Assembly (NCBI GenBank): GCA_964551645.1
Contig: CAZKDV010000058.1
Coordinates: 1 to 15,282, forward strand
DNA length: 15,282 bases
Direction of reading: 5' to 3'
Source: CAZKDV01 sp964551645
GTDB lineage: Bacteria > Bacteroidota > Bacteroidia > Bacteroidales > DTU049
Of the stretch, positions 7,694-15,282 are shown piece by piece. A program made the translations under genes and the position numbers. The notes under the pieces are model-generated. The model was not told the DNA's origin and did not search any database. It saw only the letters and a program-made list of their open reading frames with translations. Every line of letters starts with the position of its first letter. Within the stretch, counting starts at the first letter, position 1.

Positions 7694-8419
7694 GTGACAG
7701 AAAGACTAGTAATTATTCCAACTTACAAAGAAAAAGAAAATATTGAGCGAATTATCCGCAAGGTTTTCACATTAACTCCCGAATTTCATATTTTAGTCAT
7801 AGATGATAATTCCCCTGATGGCACTGCAGCAATTGTAAAATCATTAATAAAAGAATTTCCGGAACAATTGTTTATTATTGAACGAGAAGGAAAATTAGGA
7901 CTTGGAACAGCTTATATTGCTGGTTTCAAATGGGCATTAGAAAGGGAATATCAATATGTTTGTGAGATGGATGCTGATTTTTCACATAATCCTGACGATC
8001 TTGTTCGACTTTACGAAGCATGCAAAGAAGGTGCCGATATGTCAGTTGGTTCGCGTTATGTGAAAGGAGTGAATGTTGTAAATTGGCCCATGGGCAGAGT
8101 GTTAATGTCATATTTTGCAAGTAAATATGTTAGGTTTATTACACGCATGAAAGTTCATGATGCTACGGCAGGATTCGTTTGTTATACTCGCAAAGTACTT
8201 GAAAGTATTAATTTAGATAAAATTACTTTCATTGGTTATGCTTTCCAAATTGAAATGAAGTTTACTACTTGGAAGTTAGGATTTAATGTAGTTGAAGTTC
8301 CAATAGTTTTTACAGACAGAACAGAAGGACAGTCAAAAATGAGTAAAGGAATTTTCAAAGAAGCTATTTTGGGAGTGGTTAAACTTAAATTTAGAAATAT
8401 AAAAAAAATTCATTCTTAA
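7694..8419 (+). CDS. polyprenol monophosphomannose synthase-like GT2 glycosyltransferase
   Basis: This 241-aa family 2 glycosyltransferase resembles dolichol/polyprenol-phosphate mannose synthases, which move mannose from GDP-mannose to a polyprenyl phosphate on the cytoplasmic face of the membrane. Marks are LVIIPTYKEKENI (5-17), ILVIDDNSPDGT (33-44), the DxD-type metal site EMDADFSHNPDDL (91-103), VGSRYVKG (118-125), DATAGFVCY (156-164) and the late acceptor loop RTEGQSKMS (209-217). There is no C-terminal membrane segment, so it is the short catalytic-domain-only form. The start is GTG: the frame is open upstream to a stop at 7655-7657 but contains no ATG, and the protein begins where the family does. 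pyrC follows after 11 nt, so the two form one transcription unit. The sugar donor is inferred from family resemblance. Confidence 0.92.
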   Translation: MTERLVIIPTYKEKENIERIIRKVFTLTPEFHILVIDDNSPDGTAAIVKSLIKEFPEQLFIIEREGKLGLGTAYIAGFKWALEREYQYVCEMDADFSHNPDDLVRLYEACKEGADMSVGSRYVKGVNVVNWPMGRVLMSYFASKYVRFITRMKVHDATAGFVCYTRKVLESINLDKITFIGYAFQIEMKFTTWKLGFNVVEVPIVFTDRTEGQSKMSKGIFKEAILGVVKLKFRNIKKIHS

Positions 8420-8430
8420 TATTTAATATA

Positions 8431-9780
8431 ATGACTTCTGGTATTCTCATCAAAAATGTAAATATCGTCAATGAAGGTAAAATTCAACAAGCTGATATAA
8501 TTATTCGAGATGAAATAATTGAAGATATTGTTTTTAACAATCAATTTACATCGTTTCAAGAATTAACAGTAATTGATGGGCAAAATTTATATGCGCTACC
8601 GGGCATTATAGACGATCAAGTTCACTTTAGGCAACCCGGACTTGAGCATAAAGCAGATATCTATACCGAATCAAAAGCTGCAGTTGCTGGTGGAGTAACT
8701 TCATATATGGAAATGCCTAACACTGTTCCACCTACAATTACTCAAGAATTATTGGAAGCAAAGTACAAAACAGCATCTGATTTATCTCTTGCAAATTATT
8801 CATTTTACATGGGAGTTACCAATAATAATGCTGATGAGGTTCTTAAAACTCCTCTTGATGATGTTTGTGGCATTAAAATATTTCTTGGTTCTTCTACTGG
8901 GAATTTACTTGTAAATAAAATTGATACAATTGAGAAGATTTTTTCTAAAACTAAACACATTGTTGCAGTGCATTGTGAAGACGATGATATTATCAATCAA
9001 AACTTATTATACTATAAACGCAAGTTCGGTAGCAATATTCCAATATCATACCATCATCTTATTAGAAACGAAGAGTCATGCCTTAAATCTTCGTATTTCG
9101 CGGTTGAATTAGCAAAAAAGCATAAAACCAGATTACATATTCTTCATTTATCAACCTTAGATGAACTTAGTTTGCTTGACAACTTACTCCCTATAGAGCA
9201 AAAACATATTACTGCCGAAGCATGTGTGCATCATCTATGGTTTACTTCAGATGATTATGAAAAGTATGGTGCAAAAATCAAATGGAACCCAGCAATTAAG
9301 AATAAAAAACATAGAGAGGCTTTACGAAAAGCTTTGTTAAGCGGCTTAATTGATGTTGTTGCAACCGATCATGCACCTCATTTACTTAATGAAAAGAATA
9401 ATTTGTACGAATTATGTCCTTCGGGTGCTCCAATAATACAACATTCCTTATTGTTGATGTTAGAGCTAGTGAAAAAAAATATAATCCCTTTACATGTTTT
9501 AGTGCAATTGATGTGTCATAATCCTGCTAAACTTTTTCAAATTCATAAAAGAGGATTTATTCGCAAGGGGTATTATGCTGACTTAGTATTGCTTGATTTG
9601 GAAAAAGAAACTCAGATTTCTCAACATAACATATATTCAAAGTGTAAATGGTCACCAATTGAAAATCAAACTTTATCTTCAAGAGTTGTTACAACAATAG
9701 TAAACGGTCATATTGTGTATAATAATGGCATTTTCAACGAAACAAAAAAAGGAAAGCGTTTGCAGTTTGACAGAAGTTAA
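8431..9780 (+). CDS. pyrC: dihydroorotase
   Basis: This 449-aa amidohydrolase is of the long dihydroorotase type. It catalyses the reversible cyclisation of carbamoyl-aspartate to dihydroorotate in pyrimidine synthesis, in the cytoplasm. Visible motifs are PGIIDDQVHFRQPG (57-70), GGVTSYMEMPNT (87-98), GIKIFLGSSTGN (147-158), VHCEDDD (180-186), LHILHLST (235-242) and ATDHAPH (311-317, with the catalytic-type Asp313). The first metal motif is unusual: the common DxHxH reads D-D-Q-V-H, with Gln63 in place of the first His. I recall the same change in Bacteroidota dihydroorotases, so it is probably a lineage trait and not decay; the rest of the site is intact. The gene follows the GT2 gene by 11 nt. 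Its stop overlaps the stop of the convergent TonB receptor gene by 4 nt (TTAA at 9777-9780). Confidence 0.94.
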   Translation: MTSGILIKNVNIVNEGKIQQADIIIRDEIIEDIVFNNQFTSFQELTVIDGQNLYALPGIIDDQVHFRQPGLEHKADIYTESKAAVAGGVTSYMEMPNTVPPTITQELLEAKYKTASDLSLANYSFYMGVTNNNADEVLKTPLDDVCGIKIFLGSSTGNLLVNKIDTIEKIFSKTKHIVAVHCEDDDIINQNLLYYKRKFGSNIPISYHHLIRNEESCLKSSYFAVELAKKHKTRLHILHLSTLDELSLLDNLLPIEQKHITAEACVHHLWFTSDDYEKYGAKIKWNPAIKNKKHREALRKALLSGLIDVVATDHAPHLLNEKNNLYELCPSGAPIIQHSLLLMLELVKKNIIPLHVLVQLMCHNPAKLFQIHKRGFIRKGYYADLVLLDLEKETQISQHNIYSKCKWSPIENQTLSSRVVTTIVNGHIVYNNGIFNETKKGKRLQFDRS

Positions 9781-12320
9781 AATTGAATCATCATTTTTAC
9801 ATTGAGTTGTCGTGGAGTTAAATAATTCGGTATAGCATACATTCTGCCAGTAACATCAGCTATCCAAATATAAGAAATAGTGTTGTTTACTTGTAAAAGA
9901 TTAAGAACTTCAATACTAATCCATGCATTTTTTATATATTTAAGAAAGGTTTGATTATATCCAGCTTCGCTAATTAATTGCTTTGAAATACCTAAATCTA
10001 CTCGTCTGTACGATGGCATTCGTAAGATATGTTTGTGTTTTTCTGTGTTTGGTGGTCCAAAAGGCAAACCACTTCCAAAAAATATTCCCAAGTGCATTTT
10101 TATAGTTGGATCATTAGGCAAATAATCTTGAAAATACAGGCTAAAACTAATTCTTTGGTCAGTTGGTCGTGGTATAAATCCCGGGTATATGGTGTCGCTG
10201 CGTACAATTATATTGTTTAGGGTATAACCTTTAATTATTTGTTCGCTATCTGAGTTATAGTTGATAATATATTTATCATCTAAAATATCTTCTTGAGTTT
10301 GCATAAAAGACAAATTTGCCCATGATTCTATGCCTTTCACAAATTCGCCATTTATTTTTAAATCTATGCCTTTTGCAAATCCTTTAGATTGAATATCTGG
10401 CAGATACTTAATTCTGACATTATCAACGATGTATGGTATTAAGTTATTTAAATGCTTGTAGTATAATTCAGAAGAAAATTTAAATGGTCTGTGCCATATC
10501 ATCAAATCAATATCCATACCTGCAACAATATGTATTGATTGTTGTGCTTTGATATTTTTATTTATTGTTCCATCAATATTTCGCAATTCTCGATAAAATG
10601 GGGGTTGGTAATATATACCACTTGCAAATCGGAATGTATAATTTTCTAATCTGTGAGGCTTGAAACTAAGTGTAGCTCTGGGACTAAATATAAACTGTTT
10701 GTTCAAAGACCAATGTTGTGTTCTAATTCCTGCATTAAGAATAAATTTGTTACTATCTATATCAAATTCCCTAATAGCTAAGCAATAAGCAGTATTTCTA
10801 AAAGATTGAATTTGAACTTCAGAAAACAGAGTATCTTGTAGTTTTAATTGTAAATATGGTTGGGCGGAAGGTTCGCTGTAGCCAGGTGAGTCAATATTGT
10901 GAGGTAGTGAATATCCTGCTGAATCAATATATGTCCATTCGGAGATATTATCAAGAATGTGTTCAAATTGCATCTTTGCTCCCCATTGGAATTTTGTTTT
11001 ATCTTTAAAAAAATGTCCTTTATGCTCAGCATTGATTACACCCGCTGTTAAAAAATTTCTTGTATTATTCAAAAAACTTCCAATCCCTCTATTTTCAGAA
11101 ATATCACCAAAATCTGGTTTCCCAAAATCTGTTTCAAGTTTTCCCAATCTATATTGTCCGAGTATATCAAATGTTTCTTGTTCTTTGGATATAAAACCAG
11201 AAAGATTAAAGGTGAGTTTTGTGAAAATATTTGGTTTATGTGTTAATGAAACTGCTTGTTTGAATAGTGAAAATTTATCCACTTCTTGCCCGTCAAAATA
11301 CACCATGACTCGATATGCTTCATTGATTGTTCCGTATGAGGTTTCGCGTGTTTCTGGAATAATTTTGAACGAATTAAAACTAATATATTCTAACAAAGAT
11401 ATTTGTGTCTTTTCAGAAAGTTTATAAGTGAAATATGTTTGCACATCAACAAATTGAGGCTTGTAATCTCCCTTAGTTTCCATTGATTTGAGCAAGTACT
11501 GATTAGTTTTGTATCTAACACCTGTTAAATGTGTGAATTTTTTGTTTTCAGAAATTCCTTCCAAATGAATGTTTCCACCAAGTAAACTAGCAAAAGCACT
11601 ACCTGAAAAACTTTGTGGCGTTTTGTATGTTATATCAAGAACAGATGACATTTTATCTCCATAAGAAGCATCAAATCCGCCCGATGAAAAAAATACAGAC
11701 TCAGCCATATCTGAGTTTAAGAAACTTAATCCTTCTTGCTGTCCTGAACGAACCAAAAAAGGTCTGTAAACTTCAATTCCATTGACATACACTAAGTTTT
11801 CGTCATAATTACCTCCTCTAACTGAATATGTTGATGATAGTTCAGATGTTGTTGATACACCCATTGCTGTTAGCTTGATGAGCTGTTCAAGTCCGCTTGA
11901 TGCTGAAGGTACAAAATGCGATTGTTTGGAGTCTATTTTTTGCATTCCTTCACTAATGTTTTTACGGTCTGCCGATATTTCAACTTGAGGAAGTTGAGTT
12001 TCGCGTGATGACAATTGAATATTTAGCTGCTTGCGTTCATTTGCTTGCAAATATACTGATTGTCGGTAGGTTTTGTATCCAATTCGAGAAAAAGCAATTA
12101 CAAGATTAGTTTCTGCAGGAATAGATATTTCAAAAAATCCATTTTCATTGGTTATTGTACCTCCTGGATTGTTTATTATCGCAATATTGACAATTTCTAA
12201 TGCTTGATTTTTTTCATCTGTAACCTTTCCGTATATTACCGATTTTTGTTGCGCACTAAGTGTATTGTTTAAAGCACTTATGCTACATAATAATATAAGG
12301 AAAAGATATTTAACCTTCAT
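9777..12320 (-). CDS. TonB-dependent outer-membrane receptor with carboxypeptidase-regulatory-like N-domain
   Basis: The protein is 847 aa. A signal peptide (MKVKYLFLILLCSISALNNTLSA, 1-23) precedes a CarboxypepD_reg-like domain (about 28-105, VIYGKVTDEKNQAL ... NENGFFEISIP). A plug domain follows (about 125-235, YSVRGGNYDENLVYVNGIEV and FSSGGFDASYGDKMSSVLDI), then a beta-barrel to the terminal aromatic residue (KMMIQF). It has no SusC-type signature extension and no SusD neighbour, so it is probably not a glycan SusCD pair; the ligand (metal chelate, cofactor, peptide or other) cannot be deduced. The energy comes from TonB-ExbBD, not encoded here. The ATG at 12320 is well placed for the signal peptide. 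The gene is convergent with pyrC and lies 85 nt downstream of the small exported protein gene, with a promoter-like motif in that spacer. Confidence 0.92.
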   Translation of the reverse strand: MKVKYLFLILLCSISALNNTLSAQQKSVIYGKVTDEKNQALEIVNIAIINNPGGTITNENGFFEISIPAETNLVIAFSRIGYKTYRQSVYLQANERKQLNIQLSSRETQLPQVEISADRKNISEGMQKIDSKQSHFVPSASSGLEQLIKLTAMGVSTTSELSSTYSVRGGNYDENLVYVNGIEVYRPFLVRSGQQEGLSFLNSDMAESVFFSSGGFDASYGDKMSSVLDITYKTPQSFSGSAFASLLGGNIHLEGISENKKFTHLTGVRYKTNQYLLKSMETKGDYKPQFVDVQTYFTYKLSEKTQISLLEYISFNSFKIIPETRETSYGTINEAYRVMVYFDGQEVDKFSLFKQAVSLTHKPNIFTKLTFNLSGFISKEQETFDILGQYRLGKLETDFGKPDFGDISENRGIGSFLNNTRNFLTAGVINAEHKGHFFKDKTKFQWGAKMQFEHILDNISEWTYIDSAGYSLPHNIDSPGYSEPSAQPYLQLKLQDTLFSEVQIQSFRNTAYCLAIREFDIDSNKFILNAGIRTQHWSLNKQFIFSPRATLSFKPHRLENYTFRFASGIYYQPPFYRELRNIDGTINKNIKAQQSIHIVAGMDIDLMIWHRPFKFSSELYYKHLNNLIPYIVDNVRIKYLPDIQSKGFAKGIDLKINGEFVKGIESWANLSFMQTQEDILDDKYIINYNSDSEQIIKGYTLNNIIVRSDTIYPGFIPRPTDQRISFSLYFQDYLPNDPTIKMHLGIFFGSGLPFGPPNTEKHKHILRMPSYRRVDLGISKQLISEAGYNQTFLKYIKNAWISIEVLNLLQVNNTISYIWIADVTGRMYAIPNYLTPRQLNVKMMIQF

Positions 12321-12373
12321 ATTGTTTTACAAAAAGTGTCATTAGTAAATGAATATCAGCTAAAGTAAGGCTG

Positions 12374-12381
12374 CAAATTTA
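12374..12381 (-). promoter_or_regulatory. candidate -7 promoter element (TAAATTTG) for the TonB receptor gene
   Basis: The minus strand reads TAAATTTG, matching TAnnTTTG, 53 nt before the ATG at 12320 and inside the 85-nt spacer after the upstream gene. It would let the receptor be transcribed on its own. No good -33 element is seen. Confidence 0.3.
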
Positions 12382-12405
12382 CAAAACTTCAATAATAATT
12401 GACTT

Positions 12406-13074
12406 TTATTCATAATCAGAGGGATAAACTTTATTTGCATTCTTATTGTATTTTTTAAACTCTCCATCTTTCCAAGCCTTGAAAAAAGCTCCCCAAGCAA
12501 ATGGATTAAAAAGGTTATTTTGAGGAAGTTGTCCCATAGTGTAATAATTGCTAATTTGTTTTTGAATGTATTGTTTGTAGTTCATATTTCCGTCCATTGC
12601 TACATATACATAACTATCTTTTAGTCCCATCATTGCAATATTTTTCTTGGCTCTTTCATAGTCATCTTCTGGAATATGTAAGGAAATAAATGCTTGTTTG
12701 AATTGAGAAGGAGTAGGCCATGGATAAATTACGGTTTCAGACAAATATATAGTGTCAGTTTGCATCACTTGAAACATAGTGTATTGGTCTTTGGTCAATG
12801 TATCAGGAATTACATATTTTGTTTTTTTGAAACCTAAGGCTGAAAATAGAATTGTGTCATTTGCTCTTGCAACAAATGAAAAAAAACCGTGAAAGTCAGA
12901 TATTGTACCTCTATTTGTTCCCTTAACATAAATATGAGTAAATGGAATAGGGTTGAGGCTATCAGCAGTAACAACTCCGCCTGAAAACTGAATTAGCTTA
13001 GGTCTTTCCTGACTAAACACAAGAGAAGACATTATTAGCAAAACAAAGAAAATTATTAGGTAGCGGATGTGCAT
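12406..13074 (-). CDS. exported carboxypeptidase-regulatory-like domain protein of unknown function
   Basis: The protein is 222 aa. A signal peptide (MHIRYLIIFFVLLIMSSLVFSQ, about 1-22) is followed by a CarboxypepD_reg-like beta-sandwich (about 30-115). The marks are SGGVVTADSLNPIPFTHIYV, GTNRGTISDFHGFFSF and TILFSALGFKKTKYVIP, with a TIYLSETVIYPWPTPSQF exit strand. The rest (about 120-222) is not a domain I can name: it is charged and aromatic, with EDDYERAKKNIAMMG, LFNPFAWGAFFKAWKDGEFKKYN and an acidic end, SDYE. It has neither a T9SS sorting domain nor a barrel, so it is probably periplasmic or outer-membrane associated. The regulatory-like domain is the same type found at the N-terminus of the downstream TonB receptor, and the pair may share a transcript. 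Similar stand-alone proteins occur across Bacteroidota, as far as I recall, without a known role. Confidence 0.85.
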   Translation of the reverse strand: MHIRYLIIFFVLLIMSSLVFSQERPKLIQFSGGVVTADSLNPIPFTHIYVKGTNRGTISDFHGFFSFVARANDTILFSALGFKKTKYVIPDTLTKDQYTMFQVMQTDTIYLSETVIYPWPTPSQFKQAFISLHIPEDDYERAKKNIAMMGLKDSYVYVAMDGNMNYKQYIQKQISNYYTMGQLPQNNLFNPFAWGAFFKAWKDGEFKKYNKNANKVYPSDYE

Positions 13075-13118
13075 AACTTAAAACATTGAAACGCTATCTT
13101 GGTGATTTTATTTTGAAA

Positions 13119-13151
13119 AACAAAAAAGCCGAAAACTTCGGCTTTTTTGTT
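13119..13151 (-). terminator. intrinsic terminator of the S46 peptidase gene
   Basis: A perfect 15-bp stem (13119-13133 with 13137-13151) closes a 3-nt loop; its core is GCCGAA/TTCGGC with A6/T6 arms outside. On the minus strand the stem is followed by a T-rich tract, so it ends transcription from the S46 gene, whose stop is 21 nt upstream. The A/T arms are symmetric, so it could also work on the plus strand, though no plus-strand gene leads into it. Confidence 0.85.
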
Positions 13152-13172
13152 AGTTTTATTTGGACATAATTA

Positions 13173-15282
13173 TTATTTAATAAGAGTCATTTCGTTAATC
13201 AAATTTGTGGCGCCTGCAAACTTATCAGTAATAAATAATACATATCTAATATCTACTGAAATTGTGCGTTGCACACTTGGTTCAAATTGAATGTCTCCAC
13301 TCATTGATTCCCAGTTTCCGTCAAAAGCTATCCCAATTAAGTGTCCATTAGCATTAATAACGGGGCTACCTGAATTGCCTCCTGTAATATCATTATCTGA
13401 AAGGAAACAAATATTTAGTTCTCCATTTTTACCATAAATGCCAAAATCTTCATTTTTGATTAATTGCATTAATCTTTCTGGAACTACAAATTCTTCGTTG
13501 TTTGGGTCTTCTTTTTCTATAATTCCTTTCATAGTGGTAATGTAATCATAATGTACAGCATCAGCAGCAGTATAATCAAGTACTTTTCCATAAGTTAAGC
13601 GTAAAGTAAAATTAGCATCGGGATAAAACTTTTTATCTTTTTGCATTTCTTGTAAGCCAGCAACAAAAAGCCTTTTACCTTTTTGTAGGCGATCATTAAT
13701 GTCTTCAGATAAATTAATATATTTAAAATAATTATCAAAAAATGATGACATAGTTTTATAAGCAAGGTCTTTACCAATAGCCTTATAAGTAGGTTTTTTC
13801 AAAAAGGCATCCATGCGAGCCTTATCAGTAAATATTGATTTTTTAAATACATTATTAGCGAATTTATCTATATTTCCTTTGTATTTTTTATCAATAAAAA
13901 CATAAATATCGGGTTGCATTTCTTTAGAAATGTCGGCTTTAAAAATTTTAAGCATAGCTGCAAATAATTTTTGCTCAGTAGGTGCATTATAATCTTTAAA
14001 GAACTTTTCAGAAATATTTGAATAATATTTCGATAGCTGCATCAATCTGTCATTATCAAATGATTTATCTTTTAACCCATCGTGTAAATACTTAAATTTC
14101 CATGCTGTCTGAATAACATCAGAACCAAGGTAAATAGCTTCAAAAAAGTAGTTTGAAACTTTTTCATAATTTTTATTATTTTCATACCCATATTTAATAT
14201 CGTTAAGAGCTTCTCCGTATTTAGCTTTTCTTTGAGAGTCGCCACTATTAACCCATTTAGTAAATTCATCTTCTAAATCTTTCTTTTTTTGATAAACATT
14301 AAGTCTTTTGAGTCCTCTTCTTTGACCAATAAAATTTTTCCAGTAATTACTTGTCTGTGCTTTTTTTGAAGCATACTGAATTCTCACAACATCGCTTTCT
14401 GCCATATCATTATTTAGAATATCTAAAATCTGTGTTCTGATTTTAATATTATTAGGCAGAGTTTGCTCAACTTCCTGCTGAATTCCATAAGATGTTAAAT
14501 ATCTGTCAGTTGAACCAGGGAAACCAAGTATCATAGCAAAATCATTTTTTTTAACTCCTTTTAAAGAAATAGGTAAAAAATATTTTGACTGCATTGGAAT
14601 ATTTGATTTAGAATATTCAGCAGGCTTGCCATCCTTGTCGGTATAAACTCTGAATAGTGAAAAATCGCCAGTATGACGGGGCCACATCCAATTGTCAGTA
14701 TCGCCGCCGAATTTACCAATTGAAGATGGAGGAGCTCCAACAAGTCTAACGTCAGTATATACTTCGTATACAAAAAGATAATATTCATTGCCTTCAAAAA
14801 AACTTTCAACTACAGTTTCATAAATTTCATTTTCGCTTGCTTCACTTTCAATAGTACCAATTATTTCATCGATTTTTTGTTTTCTTTCTTTTTCAGGCAT
14901 ATTATCGTTAACAACTGCAAGTACTCTTTTAGTAACATCCTCAATGCGAACAACAAATTTTGCTTTAATATTTTCATTTTGCAATTCTTCAGACTTGTTC
15001 ATCGCCCAAAAGCCATTGGTAAGATAATCGTGTTCAATTGAACTATGTTCCTGAATAAAGCTATAACCACAATGGTGGTTGGTAAGTATAAGCCCGTCGG
15101 GTGAAATAATTTCGCCTGTACAACCACCGCCAAAAATAATAATAGCATCTTTAAGACTTGAATTATTAACACTGTAAATTTCTTCGGCAGTTAATCGCAA
15201 TCCCATTTTTTTCATATCAACATAATTAAGTCTGTTGATTAATAATGGTAACCACATACCTTCATCAGCCTTTATTGGCATA
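13173..15282 (-). CDS. S46-family serine dipeptidyl-peptidase (DPP7/DPP11 type), 5' end cut by window edge
   Basis: There are 702 residues from an ATG at 15281, but the true start is probably beyond the edge: S46 proteins have a signal peptide before ADEGMWLL-like sequence, and here MPIK precedes ADEGMWLPLL directly. The chymotrypsin-fold triad is visible as H70 in TNHHCGY, D206 in RHTGDFS and S637 in GGNSGSPV. The middle (about 230-560) is the helical cap that S46 enzymes use to hold the substrate N-terminus. These enzymes release dipeptides from peptide N-termini in the periplasm and are central to peptide use in asaccharolytic Bacteroidota. A Gly lies 18 residues after Ser637 (AFDGNW), at the position I align with Arg673 of Porphyromonas gingivalis DPP11. 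This favours DPP7-like hydrophobic specificity over the Asp/Glu type, tentatively. A strong terminator follows the stop. Confidence 0.93.
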   Translation of the reverse strand, partial: MPIKADEGMWLPLLINRLNYVDMKKMGLRLTAEEIYSVNNSSLKDAIIIFGGGCTGEIISPDGLILTNHHCGYSFIQEHSSIEHDYLTNGFWAMNKSEELQNENIKAKFVVRIEDVTKRVLAVVNDNMPEKERKQKIDEIIGTIESEASENEIYETVVESFFEGNEYYLFVYEVYTDVRLVGAPPSSIGKFGGDTDNWMWPRHTGDFSLFRVYTDKDGKPAEYSKSNIPMQSKYFLPISLKGVKKNDFAMILGFPGSTDRYLTSYGIQQEVEQTLPNNIKIRTQILDILNNDMAESDVVRIQYASKKAQTSNYWKNFIGQRRGLKRLNVYQKKKDLEDEFTKWVNSGDSQRKAKYGEALNDIKYGYENNKNYEKVSNYFFEAIYLGSDVIQTAWKFKYLHDGLKDKSFDNDRLMQLSKYYSNISEKFFKDYNAPTEQKLFAAMLKIFKADISKEMQPDIYVFIDKKYKGNIDKFANNVFKKSIFTDKARMDAFLKKPTYKAIGKDLAYKTMSSFFDNYFKYINLSEDINDRLQKGKRLFVAGLQEMQKDKKFYPDANFTLRLTYGKVLDYTAADAVHYDYITTMKGIIEKEDPNNEEFVVPERLMQLIKNEDFGIYGKNGELNICFLSDNDITGGNSGSPVINANGHLIGIAFDGNWESMSGDIQFEPSVQRTISVDIRYVLFITDKFAGATNLINEMTLIK

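Noticed and set aside
10957..11427. 156-codon open frame on the plus strand
   Set aside because: It is antisense within the TonB receptor gene, whose protein is continuous and well matched to its family; the antisense product is a shadow.

Overview
The window is AT-rich bacterial DNA from a member of the Bacteroidota (Bacteroidetes), probably a Bacteroidales-like or related uncultured lineage. Four kinds of evidence point there: type IX secretion (T9SS) C-terminal sorting domains on two proteins, a TonB-dependent receptor with an N-terminal carboxypeptidase-regulatory domain, an S46 dipeptidyl-peptidase, and TAnnTTTG promoter-like motifs in place of Shine-Dalgarno-led starts. A run of 10 N marks a scaffold join, so this is probably a draft or metagenome assembly. 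No rRNA, tRNA, CRISPR array or insertion sequence was found.

Layout. (1) 1-1104, minus strand: a surface-sugar cassette. Two tandem, overlapping dTDP-sugar 3,4-ketoisomerase homologues (FdtA/QdtA cupins) are followed 7 nt later by a MaoC-type hot-dog hydratase cut by the left edge. Upstream is about 0.67 kb without a convincing gene. (2) 1774-7467, minus strand: two secreted T9SS cargo proteins. One is an adhesin-like protein with seven cysteine-patterned PKD domains; the other is an M1 zinc aminopeptidase. The assembly gap lies between them. (3) 7694-9780, plus strand: a two-gene unit of a polyprenol-phosphate-mannose-synthase-like glycosyltransferase and dihydroorotase (pyrC), transcribed divergently from the M1 gene. 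(4) 9777-15282, minus strand: a TonB-dependent receptor that meets pyrC tail to tail with a 4-nt overlap, a small exported carboxypeptidase-regulatory-like protein, a strong hairpin terminator, and an S46 dipeptidyl-peptidase whose 5' end lies beyond the right edge.

How the genes work together. The S46 and M1 exopeptidases together suggest peptide use: S46 releases dipeptides, while M1 enzymes release single N-terminal residues. The PKD protein probably acts at the cell surface, and the TonB receptor imports an unknown ligand. The dTDP-sugar ketoisomerases and the polyprenol-phosphate glycosyltransferase belong to envelope glycan synthesis; pyrC is housekeeping pyrimidine synthesis. I see no single new defence or mobile system. 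The most notable points are the ketoisomerase pair in which one copy has lost an active-site-type histidine and is linked to an acyl-CoA hydratase gene, the cysteine-rich PKD array, and the Gln-for-His metal-motif variant in dihydroorotase.
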